Shown piece by piece: positions 10,115 to 18,759 of a DNA stretch of 64,000 bases. Under the pieces are notes generated by a model. The model saw only the letters and a list, made by a program, of their open reading frames with translations, had not been told where the DNA came from and ran no database searches. Position 1 is the first letter of the stretch. Every line of letters begins with the position of its first letter. The stretch is taken from assembly GCF_027853915.1 (NCBI RefSeq), contig NZ_JAQGLA010000003.1, positions 124,001 to 188,000 of the forward strand, written 5' to 3'. The translations under genes were made by a program, and so were the position numbers. The stretch is from Saccharopolyspora oryzae. Its GTDB lineage: Bacteria > Actinomycetota > Actinomycetes > Mycobacteriales > Pseudonocardiaceae.

Positions 10115-11008
10115 ATGCCGCTGACCGTGATGGCCGCGCCGCACGCGGCCGAACGACCTCCCGCGCGGGTGGCGCGGCCCGAGGACGGCCCGGTGGGGGA
10201 GGGGAGCCGGGGACGTTCGGTGATCGGGCACCTCGTGCTGATCGCGCTGGCGATCGTGGCGGTCTTCCCGGTCTACTGGATGTACTCGACCTCGGTGCGC
10301 CCGCCGTCGGACGCCCTCGGCCAGTCGCTGCTGCCGTGGCCGCTGTCGTTGGCGAACTACGAGTACGTGTGGCAGGTCATCCCGATGGGGAAGATGCTGC
10401 TGAACACCTTCGCGGTGGCGGCGGCGTCCAGCCTGGCGCAGCTGCTCGTGGCGCTGCTGGCGGCCTACGCGTTCGCGGCGTGGGACTTCCCCGGGAAGGG
10501 GCTGCTGCACCTGCTGTTCGTCGGCGCCTGGCTGGTCCCGTTCCAGGTCACGATGATCCCCAACTACGTGTACCTCTCCCAGCTCGGGCTGCTCAACACG
10601 CTGGCCGGGGTGGTGGTCCCGACGGTGTGCTCGACGATGGCTGTCCTGCTGCTGCGCCAGCACATCCAGGCGTTCCCCCGGGAGCTGCTGGACGCGGCGC
10701 GGATGGACGGCCGCTCGTCGTGGGGGACGCTGTGGACGGTCGTGGTGCCGAACCTGCGCCCGGCGTTGGCGTCCATGTCGATCCTGCTGTTCATCTCGGC
10801 GTGGAACGAGTACTTCTGGCCCGCGCTGGTCCTGCAACGCACGGACTCGGTGCTGCAGATCGGCGTGCGCAGCTTCCTGTCCGCCGAAGGCGACAACTGG
10901 GGCGCGGTGATGGCGGCGTCGGGCCTGGCCTGCCTGCCGATCTTCGTCCTCTACCTCCTCCTGCAACGCCAGGTCGTGGACGCCTTCGTCCGCTCCGGCC
11001 TCCGCTGA
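10115..11008 (+). CDS. CUT1 ABC permease (UgpE/MalG-like)
   Basis: The 297-residue membrane protein has six predicted helices. The first follows a charged tail of about 40 residues. The EAA loop LLDAARMDGRSSWGTL is typical of the second CUT1 permease. The ATG at 10115 follows GAGAGG. It is the last gene of the operon begun at 4951; the convergent LysR gene ends 35 bases downstream. Confidence 0.93.
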   Translation: MPLTVMAAPHAAERPPARVARPEDGPVGEGSRGRSVIGHLVLIALAIVAVFPVYWMYSTSVRPPSDALGQSLLPWPLSLANYEYVWQVIPMGKMLLNTFAVAAASSLAQLLVALLAAYAFAAWDFPGKGLLHLLFVGAWLVPFQVTMIPNYVYLSQLGLLNTLAGVVVPTVCSTMAVLLLRQHIQAFPRELLDAARMDGRSSWGTLWTVVVPNLRPALASMSILLFISAWNEYFWPALVLQRTDSVLQIGVRSFLSAEGDNWGAVMAASGLACLPIFVLYLLLQRQVVDAFVRSGLR

Positions 11009-11034
11009 ACGCCTGTCCTTCCCACTGTGCCGAG

Positions 11035-11076
11035 CGGGAAGGTCAGGTCGGCCAGTCGCGGAGTTCGTGGAGCAGG
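11035..11076. repeat. 42-bp direct repeat, right copy
   Basis: Identical to 3504-3545. Here it is part of the intact LysR gene (last codons and stop). Confidence 0.9.
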
Positions 11077-11939
11077 GCCAGGAAAGCCCGTTCCGCTGCG
11101 GACAGGAGGCGGTCCCGGCGGTAGCCGATGACCACCGGGCGGACCGGTGGTTCCGGACTGACGTGGATCACGGCCAGTTCGCCTTCGCGGACCTCGTGCG
11201 CGACCGCGTGCTCGGAGATGAGCGAGACGCCCAGGGCGGCCATCACTCCCTGCTTCAGGGTTTCGGTGCTGGACATGTCGATCGGCTCCAGCGCTTCCAG
11301 TCCCCAGTGGACGATCGTTTCCTCTTGCAGGCGGCGGGTTGCCGAGCCTCGCTCGCGCATGAGGAACCGCTCGCCGGACAGGTCGCGCGGGGTCGCCCTC
11401 GCCCCGGCCAGGGGGTGGTCGGCCGGGGCGATGAGCACCAGGCGGTCGGAGAACATCGGCTCCACCACCACCTGGTCGGCGTCCGGGCGGTCGGCGAACA
11501 CCGCGATTCCCACCTCGCCGTCCAGCAGGTCGCGCAGGACCTGCTCGCCGTTGCTGGTGCGCACCGCGAAGCGCAGGTCCGGGTGGCGGTGGTGGAAGCG
11601 GGCGATGAGCCGCGGCAGCAGGTAAGTGCCGACCGTGCTCGTGCCGCCCACCACCAGCTCCCCGGCCTGCAGGTTCTTGACCTGCTCGATCGCCGCCACG
11701 GCCTCGCCTGCCAGCAGGAAGATCCGGCGCGCGTAGTCGGCGAGCACCTGCCCCTCGGTGGTCGGCCGGATGCGCGCGCCGGACCGGTCGATCAGCGTCG
11801 CCTTCAGCGACTGCTCCAGCTGCCGGACCTGGTTGGACACCGAGGGCTGGCTCATGAACAGCTGCTGCGCCGCTGCGGAGAACCCGCCGCAGTCCACCAC
11901 GTGCAGGAAGATCCACAACCGGTGCAGGTTGAGCTGCAT
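11043..11939 (-). CDS. LysR-type transcriptional regulator of the phosphonate operon
   Basis: The 298-residue protein has an N-terminal winged helix (FLHVVDCGGFSAAAQQLFMSQPSVSNQVRQLE) and a LysR substrate domain from about residue 90. It is the last gene of the minus-strand phosphonate operon and starts 31 bases after the dehydrogenase stop, so it is probably co-transcribed. LysR regulators commonly control phosphonoacetate hydrolase operons in other bacteria. A matching T-N11-A dyad lies in the divergent promoter region at 17306-17318. Its 3' end is duplicated at 3504. Confidence 0.92.
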   Translation of the reverse strand: MQLNLHRLWIFLHVVDCGGFSAAAQQLFMSQPSVSNQVRQLEQSLKATLIDRSGARIRPTTEGQVLADYARRIFLLAGEAVAAIEQVKNLQAGELVVGGTSTVGTYLLPRLIARFHHRHPDLRFAVRTSNGEQVLRDLLDGEVGIAVFADRPDADQVVVEPMFSDRLVLIAPADHPLAGARATPRDLSGERFLMRERGSATRRLQEETIVHWGLEALEPIDMSSTETLKQGVMAALGVSLISEHAVAHEVREGELAVIHVSPEPPVRPVVIGYRRDRLLSAAERAFLALLHELRDWPT

Positions 11940-11970
11940 CCTGCCACCTTCGGCGTGCGGTGCTCGGCGG

Positions 11971-13410
11971 TCAATAGCTGATGCACGCCGACCGCCACTC
12001 GGTGTAGAAGTCCCACACCTGCGGCGAGCACTCCGGCGGGCCGTGCTGCGACTGCTTGGAACCCACGTGCGGCAGGTGCGCGTAAGCGCCGACGCCGGGC
12101 CGGTTGACGTGCAGCATGCCCGCCTCGAAGCGGTCCAGCGCGGCGAAGATCCGCGACTGGTCGCGGGTGCAGATCGTGCCGGACATGCCGTAGCGGACCG
12201 AGTTGGCGATGCGCATCGCGTCGTCGAAGCCGTCGGCGGCGATCACCGACAGCACCGGGCCGAAGACCTCCTCCTGCGCGATCTCGGCGTCCCACGGCAC
12301 ATCGCGCAGCACCGTCGGTTCCACGTAGTAGCCGTCGGGGAGATCCGGCGCGGCGTTGCCGCCGCAGACGACCTTCGCACCGTCATCTTGGGCCCTGGCC
12401 ACGGCCGCCAGGCACGCCTGCAGCCGGTCTTCGTTGACCACCGGGCAGATGTCGCTGGCCGGATCGGTGCCGGGACCGACGCGCATCGCCGAGACCCGCG
12501 CGGCCAGCCGGTCGACGAGCTCGTCGAGGATCCGGGAGTCGGCGACGACCCGGCTGGTGGCGCTGCAGCGCTGTCCGGCCTGGCCGAAGGCGCCCTTCAC
12601 GATCGCGTCCACGGCCACCTCCAGATCCGCGTCGTCGAGCACCACGACCGCGTTCTTGCCGCCCAGCTCCAGCTGCGTCTTGAGCAGCCGGTGCGCGCCC
12701 GCGCGCTGGATGGCGGTGCCGACCGGGACCGAGCCGGTGAACGAGATCCCGGCCACCGCGTCGTGCGCGACGAGGGCTTCGCCCACCGGCCGATCGCCTT
12801 GGACGAGGTTGAGCACGCCCGGCGGGAGTCCGGCGTCGGCGAAGACCTGGGTCAGCAGTTCGGCGGTCAGCGGCGTCAGCGGCGACGGCTTGAACACCGC
12901 GGGGCAGCCGGCCAGCAGCGCCGGGGCGACCTTCCACATCGGAATGGCCAGGGGGAAGTTCCAGGGCGTGATCAGGCCGACCACGCCGATCGGGCGGCGG
13001 AAGGTGAACGCCCAGGTGCGCGGTTCCTCGGCGGGGGTGGTGACGCCGTTGAGCCGCCGGGCCTCGCCGGTGGTGAAGTCCAGGACGGCCAGCGACCGCT
13101 GCACCTCGCCGCGGGCTTCGGAGAGCAGCTTGCCCTGCTCGCGGGTGATCGCCCGGGCGAACTCCTCGCCGCGCTGGTCGAGCAGGCGCCACGCCTCGCG
13201 GAGGTGCTCGGCGCGGCGGATCGGTCCGAGGTCGTGCCAGCCCTGCTGGGCGGCTCGGGCGGCCTCGACCGCGGATTCCACGTCGACGCCACCGGATTCG
13301 GCGAACTCGCCGATGACGTCCGAGGTGTCGGCCGGGTTGACGTTCGGCCGGGTGAGCCCGGTTTCCGGGGCGACCCACCGGCCACCGATGAAATTCACGA
13401 ATTCGGGCAT
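11971..13410 (-). CDS. phnY: Aldehyde dehydrogenase, probable phosphonoacetaldehyde dehydrogenase (PhnY)
   Basis: The 479-residue protein has all marks of the NAD(P)-dependent ALDH superfamily: TPWNFPLAIPMWK, FTGSVPVGTAI, the general base ELGGKNA and the nucleophile GQRCSATSR, with EEVFGPVLSV near the C terminus. By position between the TIGR03364-like oxidase and phosphonoacetate hydrolase it should oxidise phosphonoacetaldehyde to phosphonoacetate. That assignment comes from context, because substrate specificity is not readable. The start is ATG at 13410. A half copy of the dispersed element lies just upstream (13452-13513). Confidence 0.87.
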   Translation of the reverse strand: MPEFVNFIGGRWVAPETGLTRPNVNPADTSDVIGEFAESGGVDVESAVEAARAAQQGWHDLGPIRRAEHLREAWRLLDQRGEEFARAITREQGKLLSEARGEVQRSLAVLDFTTGEARRLNGVTTPAEEPRTWAFTFRRPIGVVGLITPWNFPLAIPMWKVAPALLAGCPAVFKPSPLTPLTAELLTQVFADAGLPPGVLNLVQGDRPVGEALVAHDAVAGISFTGSVPVGTAIQRAGAHRLLKTQLELGGKNAVVVLDDADLEVAVDAIVKGAFGQAGQRCSATSRVVADSRILDELVDRLAARVSAMRVGPGTDPASDICPVVNEDRLQACLAAVARAQDDGAKVVCGGNAAPDLPDGYYVEPTVLRDVPWDAEIAQEEVFGPVLSVIAADGFDDAMRIANSVRYGMSGTICTRDQSRIFAALDRFEAGMLHVNRPGVGAYAHLPHVGSKQSQHGPPECSPQVWDFYTEWRSACISY

Positions 13411-13451
13411 GGGAACTCCACTTCCGGATGATCGCGGTCCGAGAGGCCAGT

Positions 13452-13513
13452 GGCACGCATGAAGTCGGGCACCGGGAGTCCAGGCGGGCGCTGAGGTTCC
13501 GCTACCCGCACCG
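13452..13513 (-). repeat. Structured dispersed element, half copy (copy 3)
   Basis: Its reverse complement matches the first half of copies 1 and 2 (from the GTGCGGGTAGCGGAACCTC segment to GCCCGACTTCATG) and then diverges. The right-hand arms are missing, so the nested hairpin cannot form. It lies between the oxidase stop and the dehydrogenase start, inside the phosphonate operon. Confidence 0.75.
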
Positions 13514-13528
13514 ACCCCCGAAATGAGT

Positions 13529-14656
13529 TCAAGGACAGGCGAGGACTTCTTCGGCGAGGCCGAAGGAGAGGGTCATGCCGGCCCCGCCGAGACCGTTGAC
13601 CACGGTGACGTCGGGTTCCGGATGGGCGATGAGTTCGGTCCGGCCGTCGGGGAGGGACGGGTAGACGCCGTGCCAGCGCTCGGTGATCTCCGGGCGCGGG
13701 ACGGCCGCGAAACCGTTGAAGTAGTCCAGGATCGCGCTGTTGACGTCTTCGCGTTCGAACGGGTCGTGGGTGTCGGCGTAGTGGTGCGAGTCGCCGATGG
13801 TGACCCGCCCGTCGGCGGTTTGCGACACCAGCACGTGGATGCCGTGCTCCAGGTGGAACGGCAGCTCCTCCGCGAACCGCTGCCGGAGCGGGGCCAGGGA
13901 CTCGCAGTGCGAGAACGCCCGGTAGTGCAGCAGGGTCAGGCCCGCGCACAAGGTCGGCCCCAACGCCCAACCGCCGGGCTGCGGGGCGGTGCGCATCATC
14001 TGCAGCTTGCAGCGCCGGATCCCGGTGCGCTCGAACGCTTCCGGGTACAGCGCCTGGAACTCGTTGCCGCTGCAGACGAAAACCCGTTGCACCCGCCAGT
14101 TCCCGGCGGTGGTCTCGACGGTCGGCATCGAGATCCCGCGCACCGCGGTGCCGAACCGGACGTCGACGCCGAAGTCCCGCGCCAGCACCTCCGCAACGCC
14201 CGGGATCGTCTGCCGCGGGTCCACGTTGATCTCGGTCGGGCTCCACAACGCCGACAGCAGCCCGTCCTGGACCACGACGTCGCTGCGCTCGGCCACCTCG
14301 GCCGGGGTGAGCAGCCGGCAGCCTGCGTCCCGCGCGCCCGGGGTGGTGGCCAGGAACTCCGCCAGCACGTCCTGCTCGTCCTGGTGGTGGGCCAGGTGCA
14401 GGGACCCGACGTCGGCGTGCCACAGGTCGGCGCGCTTGATGACGTCCAGCCAGATCTCCCTTGCGCGAAGCGCCCTCTCGTAGGTCTCGGTGGGCTGGCC
14501 GATCGGCCACAGCAGCCCGAAGTTGCGGATCGAGGCGCCGACCGCGCGCTCGTCCCGGTCGAACAACACCACGCGCGCGCCCCGCTTCGCGGCGGCCAGG
14601 GTGTGCGCCAGGCCGACGATCCCGCCGCCGACGACTGCGACATCTGCTTCGTTCAC
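13529..14656 (-). CDS. FAD-dependent amine oxidoreductase of the phosphonate-associated TIGR03364 type
   Basis: The 375-residue DAO-fold enzyme starts with the FAD-binding VAVVGGGIVGLAHTLAAAKRG and has the family-typical SIRNFGLLWPIGQP and the C-terminal NGLGGAGMTLSFGLAE. This family is consistently found beside phosphonate-degradation genes and is thought to oxidise aminoethylphosphonate or its N-methyl derivative to phosphonoacetaldehyde (family knowledge). No AEP transaminase (PhnW) is present, so this enzyme is the likely entry step (inference). Its start is 39 bases below the antiporter stop. Confidence 0.88.
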   Translation of the reverse strand: MNEADVAVVGGGIVGLAHTLAAAKRGARVVLFDRDERAVGASIRNFGLLWPIGQPTETYERALRAREIWLDVIKRADLWHADVGSLHLAHHQDEQDVLAEFLATTPGARDAGCRLLTPAEVAERSDVVVQDGLLSALWSPTEINVDPRQTIPGVAEVLARDFGVDVRFGTAVRGISMPTVETTAGNWRVQRVFVCSGNEFQALYPEAFERTGIRRCKLQMMRTAPQPGGWALGPTLCAGLTLLHYRAFSHCESLAPLRQRFAEELPFHLEHGIHVLVSQTADGRVTIGDSHHYADTHDPFEREDVNSAILDYFNGFAAVPRPEITERWHGVYPSLPDGRTELIAHPEPDVTVVNGLGGAGMTLSFGLAEEVLACP

Positions 14657-14695
14657 GACTAGCTCCTCCCACGCGGAATGCCTTGTCCTGAAGCC

Positions 14696-15964
14696 CTATT
14701 CGGCGGGTCGTTGGTTCCAGCGGGGGACGAGGACCAGACCGGCGAGCAGCGCGGCCCCGGCGAAACCGAGGAACAGGCTGGTCCCGCCCAGGTATCCGGG
14801 CAGCAGGCCGCCGAGGATCGCCCCGACCGATCCGCACCCGTTGACGAACCCGGCGGCGGCACCGGCCCGCGCCGAGGTCCCGAAGTCCACCGCGGCGACG
14901 CACGAGATCATCGCGTCCGCGGCGTAGGCGGTGAAGCCGATGACGGCCAGCACGGTCACCATCAGCCCGACGCTGCCCGACGCCGTCAGCGGGATGAACA
15001 GCGCCAACGCCACGACCAGCGCGGCCAGGCTCAGCACGCACGGCGGCATGCGGCGCGCGGCGAACAGCTTGTCGGAGATGAAGCCGATCGCGATCGGCGC
15101 GAGCAGACCGGCGACGCCGAAGGCGACCGGGATGACGACCGCTTCGAACTTGCCGACGTCGGGGATCCGCTCGGTCACGATCACCGGGCCCCACAGCAGG
15201 ATCGCGTACCGCGCGGGCTTGAGCAGGAAGTACGCGAGCCCGAGCGTGCGCACGTTCCGGTCCCGCACACCGGTGAGCAGCGCTTCGCGCAAGCTCGGCC
15301 GCTCCTCGGCGGGCACCGCTGCCTCGTCGTGGGAATCGAGCCCGACCTGCGCCGGGTGGTTGCGCTGGAAGACCGCGAACGCGATCAGGACGATCACCAG
15401 GACGCCGGCCCCGGCGAGGAAAGCCACCCGCCAGTCCGACCAGAGCGTGTAGGCCACCCAGCCCACGAACGGGCTCGCGACCAGCCCGCCGAAGGCGTAG
15501 TTCGTGCTCCACAAGCCGAGCACCCGGCCGCGCTGGTGGCTCGGGAAGAAGCTGGACACGTTCTTGCACAGCGACGCCCACCCGGTCGACTGCGCGAGGC
15601 CCTGGACGATCATCAGCGGCAGGAACAGCGCCACCGCGGGCACCAGTCCCATGAACATCGCGGCCACCGCGGACATGGCCATCCCGCCGAGGACCACGAC
15701 CCGCGGCCCCCACCGGTCGGCCAGCGATCCCCAGACGAACTGCCCGACCGCGTAAGCCGCCAGGTAGGCCGCGTCGAGGTCGCCGAGGACCTGCTTGGTG
15801 AGCACGGTGTTGACCGACGGGTCGTCCAGGATGCCGACCTTGGCCGCGGAGAACGCCTGCCGGGTGAAGTAGAAGGCGGCGTAGGCGATCCAGGTGATCG
15901 CGAAGATCCGGAGCTGCCAGCGGCGGGTCCGGACCGCGACGGGGGTTGCGGTCGTCGTCGTCAT
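14696..15964 (-). CDS. MFS transporter of the organophosphate:phosphate antiporter (OPA/GlpT-UhpT) family
   Basis: The 422-residue protein has twelve predicted helices. OPA-like signatures include AFYFTRQAFSAAK in helix 1, LADRWGPRVVVLGG and GLWSTNYAFGG. OPA carriers exchange an organophosphate for inorganic phosphate. Its start overlaps the phnA stop (ATGA, 15961-15964), so it is coupled to the hydrolase that releases phosphate. Uptake of a phosphonate in exchange for that phosphate would be self-balancing (inference). Charge on GlpT-type binding arginines would need alignment to confirm. Confidence 0.87.
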   Translation of the reverse strand: MTTTTATPVAVRTRRWQLRIFAITWIAYAAFYFTRQAFSAAKVGILDDPSVNTVLTKQVLGDLDAAYLAAYAVGQFVWGSLADRWGPRVVVLGGMAMSAVAAMFMGLVPAVALFLPLMIVQGLAQSTGWASLCKNVSSFFPSHQRGRVLGLWSTNYAFGGLVASPFVGWVAYTLWSDWRVAFLAGAGVLVIVLIAFAVFQRNHPAQVGLDSHDEAAVPAEERPSLREALLTGVRDRNVRTLGLAYFLLKPARYAILLWGPVIVTERIPDVGKFEAVVIPVAFGVAGLLAPIAIGFISDKLFAARRMPPCVLSLAALVVALALFIPLTASGSVGLMVTVLAVIGFTAYAADAMISCVAAVDFGTSARAGAAAGFVNGCGSVGAILGGLLPGYLGGTSLFLGFAGAALLAGLVLVPRWNQRPAE

Positions 15965-17184
15965 CTGTCCTGCCTCCCCAGGTTCAGCGCGACCCAGTAG
16001 GCGTCGAAGTTGCGCAGCCGGTGCCCGTCGGGGACCTGCACGGGCCGGTTGATCAGGAACGGCACCTCCTGCTCGGTCAGTCCGCCGTGGGAGCGCAGGT
16101 GCCCGTCGAGCTGCGTCAGGTCGTGGCGGTCCGGGCTGGTGCCCAGCGCGGTGTTGCGGTCGCCGATGACCACCAGCTCGCCGATCCGGTCGGCGGGCAG
16201 CTCGAAGGCCTCGCAGGCCTCCTCGCGGCGCAGGACCTGCTGCACGCCGGGGACTCCGGCGATCCGCCCGGCGATGGCCGGGACGTCGGCGTCGGCGGGC
16301 AGGTGCACGGTCGCGAACGACCCCAGCGCGCCGTGGTGGACGGTGTACGGATCGGTGATGGGCAGCACGACCCGCCCGCCCGGACCGGCCAGTTCGTCGA
16401 GGTAGACGACGTTCGGGGCGCCCCCGGCGGTCTTGGCGTTCATGCCGTGGTCGGCGGTGATCACCAGCACCGCGCCCAGCTCGTCGAGCCGCTTGAAGTA
16501 GCGGTCGAGCATCGCGTAGAAGTCGTTGGCGACCGGGGAACCCGGCGCGTGCTTGTGCTGGATGAAGTCGGTCAGCGACAGGTACATCAGGTCGGGCCGG
16601 TCGCGTTCCAGCAGCGCGACCCCGGCGGCCATCACGAACTCGCTCAGGTCCGCGCTGTACACCGAGGGCAGCGGGCGTCCGACCAGGTCGAGCACGTCGG
16701 TGATCCCGTTGTCGGCGGTGGTGGCGCGGTCGGCGTGCTCGGCGGAGAAGCACACGCCCTTCTCCAGGCCTTCGCCCAGCAGCCGCCGCAGCTTGTCCTT
16801 GGCCGTCACCACCGCGACCTTGGCGCCGATCCGCTCGAACTCGGCGAAGATCGTCGGTGCGCGCAGATAGCGCGGATCGTTCATCATCACTTCGGAATCG
16901 GATTCCGCGTCGTAGAAGTAGTTCCCGCAGATCCCGTGCACCGCGGGCGGAACCCCGGTGGCGATGGAGATGTTGTTCGGGTTGGTGAACGAGGGCATCG
17001 TGCACTCGCCGACCAGGCTGGTGCCGTGCTCGGGGAGTTCGGCCAGATAAGGCATCAGACCTGCGGCGATGGCCTGCTCGTGGTAGTCGGCCTCGCTGCC
17101 GTCGATGCACACGACCACCACCGGTGCGGCGGGGGCGCGGTAACTGCGGCCGTTGACTTCCAGCACGTCCGAAGCAGCGTTCAT
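15961..17184 (-). CDS. phnA: Phosphonoacetate hydrolase (alkaline-phosphatase superfamily)
   Basis: The 407-residue protein cleaves the C-P bond of phosphonoacetate to give acetate and phosphate. The two-metal site is visible: Asp28 in CIDGSE, nucleophile Thr67 in TMPSFTNPNN, LTDFIQHKHAP, ITADHGMN, and a late histidine near HDLTQLDGHLRSHGG. The superfamily also includes nucleotide pyrophosphatases, but FTNPNNISIATGVPP and the co-occurring genes favour PhnA. I chose ATG 17184 (GGAG six bases upstream); a TTG at 17196 would add four residues. It is the first gene of the minus-strand operon phnA - OPA antiporter - oxidase - phnY - lysR. Confidence 0.9.
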   Translation of the reverse strand: MNAASDVLEVNGRSYRAPAAPVVVVCIDGSEADYHEQAIAAGLMPYLAELPEHGTSLVGECTMPSFTNPNNISIATGVPPAVHGICGNYFYDAESDSEVMMNDPRYLRAPTIFAEFERIGAKVAVVTAKDKLRRLLGEGLEKGVCFSAEHADRATTADNGITDVLDLVGRPLPSVYSADLSEFVMAAGVALLERDRPDLMYLSLTDFIQHKHAPGSPVANDFYAMLDRYFKRLDELGAVLVITADHGMNAKTAGGAPNVVYLDELAGPGGRVVLPITDPYTVHHGALGSFATVHLPADADVPAIAGRIAGVPGVQQVLRREEACEAFELPADRIGELVVIGDRNTALGTSPDRHDLTQLDGHLRSHGGLTEQEVPFLINRPVQVPDGHRLRNFDAYWVALNLGRQDR

Positions 17185-17421
17185 CGATGTCTCCAATGGG
17201 TGGGAAGTGGTTGCGACGGAAGGACTTTCGCGTTGCGCGGAGGGGAATTCCGGTGGTGATTACTTCTTAACAGCGCGGCGAACCGCCGGGAACCTGCGTT
17301 GTCGCTATGGGGTCCATAACCGATCGTGCAAGCCGGTCGCGCACCCACACGAATGGCCCATTGACCTGGGATGCGGCAGATCAATAGCGTCAGCAATCGT
17401 TTTCCGGAGGGGGGATTCGAC
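17185..17421. promoter_or_regulatory. Divergent promoter region, phnA / second ABC importer
   Basis: This 237-bp spacer holds the start regions of both transcription units. It contains the dyad TATGGGGTCCATA (17306-17318), which fits a LysR T-N11-A box, and an AT-rich stretch GATTACTTCTTAACAG (about 17258-17273) plausible as promoter DNA. No gene is supported. Confidence 0.55.
17306..17318. promoter_or_regulatory. Candidate LysR-type operator
   Basis: TATGG-GGT-CCATA is a perfect dyad with T at 17306 and A at 17318 (T-N11-A). It lies midway between the divergent phnA and binding-protein starts. The co-cluster LysR (11043-11939) is the natural candidate to bind it; this is inference from spacing and symmetry. 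Confidence 0.4.
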
Positions 17422-18759
17422 GTGACTCGCCCGCGAGAGGGGATCAGCCGGCGGTCGTTCCTGGGCGGCGTCGGCGCCGCTGCGCTGGCCGCTCCGGCGC
17501 TGGTCGGGTGCGGCCCGTCGCGCGATCCGAACGAGATCACCTTCTGGAACTTCTACGGGCCCGGCGGGCAGCAGAAGTCGCAGAGCGACTGGTTCGTGCA
17601 GCTGGCCGAGGAGTGGAACGCCACGCACGACATCAAGGTCCGGCTGCGCTACATACCGACCAAGGACTACACCTCCGGCCCGACCCTGCAGACCTCGTTC
17701 AGCGCGGGCGCCGGACCGGACGTCTTCCTGCTCAGCCCCGGCGACTTCCTGCGCTACCACAACGGCGGCGCGCTGCTCGACCTCACGCCGCACCTGGCAC
17801 CGGAGGTGCGCGCGGACTTCCTGCCCGAGGTGCTGCAGACCCGGCTGGTCGGCGACCGGATCTACGGCCTGCCGATGGAGATCGAACCGCTCGCGCTCTA
17901 CTACGGCGAAGCGGCGATGGAGCAGGCCGGGCTCGCCGAGGGCGACCTGCCGCGCACCTGGGACCAGCTGATCTCCGTCGCGGAGAAGCTGACCACCCCG
18001 GACCGGTTCGGGCTGCTGCTGGAGACCAACCCGGGCTACTACCAGAACTTCACCTTCTACCAGGCGATGTGGATGGCCGGGGGAGAGGTGTTCACCCCGG
18101 ACCAGCGGCGCGCGGCGTTCAACGGCCCGGGCGTGCACGCGGCGCTGCAGTTCTGGCAGGACACCGTCAACGCCGGCGTCGCCCCGCGCCGGGTGAAGGG
18201 CTCGGGCGGCAACGACTCGATCTCCAACATCGCCGACGGCTACTGCGCGATGCAGCAGCTCGGCGTCTGGGGCATCGCCGAGATCGCCGAGCAGGCCCCG
18301 GACTTCCGCTACGGCGTCGTCCCCATGCCCAGTCCGACCGGCGGCGGCTACACCACCGCGCTGGGCAGCTGGGCGATGGTGGCCAACGCCAAGAGCGCGA
18401 ATCCGCAGGCCGCGGCCGAGTTCGTGGTGTGGGCGCTGGGATCCACCGATCCGGCGTGCATCGAGCGGATGCGCCGCTGGAACACCATCGCCAAGACGAA
18501 CCTGCCGCCGCGCTACTCGGTCCAGCGCGCCGCGCAGCAGCACGGGGCCTTCGACCACGGACCGATGCGGGTGTTCGCCGAGGAAGTGATGGCCGAGGCG
18601 CGACCGGAACCGCGCTACCCGCCGGAGATCTACCGGGCGATCTCCGACGCGGTGCAGTCCTGCCAGCTCGACGGAGGTGACCCGGTGGCCTCGGCGGAGG
18701 CCGCGGCAGAGCAGATCGACACGTTCTTGTCCACCTACGACGGAGCGCCGATCAATTGA
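17422..18759 (+). CDS. Extracellular solute-binding protein (CUT1), Tat/lipoprotein exported
   Basis: The 445-residue protein begins GTG at 17422 behind GGAGGGGG. The N terminus has the twin-arginine pattern SRRSFLGG, a hydrophobic run and a lipobox-like ALVGC, followed by EITFWNFYGPGG and a family-1 solute-binding fold. It diverges from phnA and shares the intergenic region with it, which suggests joint regulation and a phosphorus-related ligand (inference). It is followed by two permeases but no ATPase gene. Confidence 0.9.
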   Translation: MTRPREGISRRSFLGGVGAAALAAPALVGCGPSRDPNEITFWNFYGPGGQQKSQSDWFVQLAEEWNATHDIKVRLRYIPTKDYTSGPTLQTSFSAGAGPDVFLLSPGDFLRYHNGGALLDLTPHLAPEVRADFLPEVLQTRLVGDRIYGLPMEIEPLALYYGEAAMEQAGLAEGDLPRTWDQLISVAEKLTTPDRFGLLLETNPGYYQNFTFYQAMWMAGGEVFTPDQRRAAFNGPGVHAALQFWQDTVNAGVAPRRVKGSGGNDSISNIADGYCAMQQLGVWGIAEIAEQAPDFRYGVVPMPSPTGGGYTTALGSWAMVANAKSANPQAAAEFVVWALGSTDPACIERMRRWNTIAKTNLPPRYSVQRAAQQHGAFDHGPMRVFAEEVMAEARPEPRYPPEIYRAISDAVQSCQLDGGDPVASAEAAAEQIDTFLSTYDGAPIN

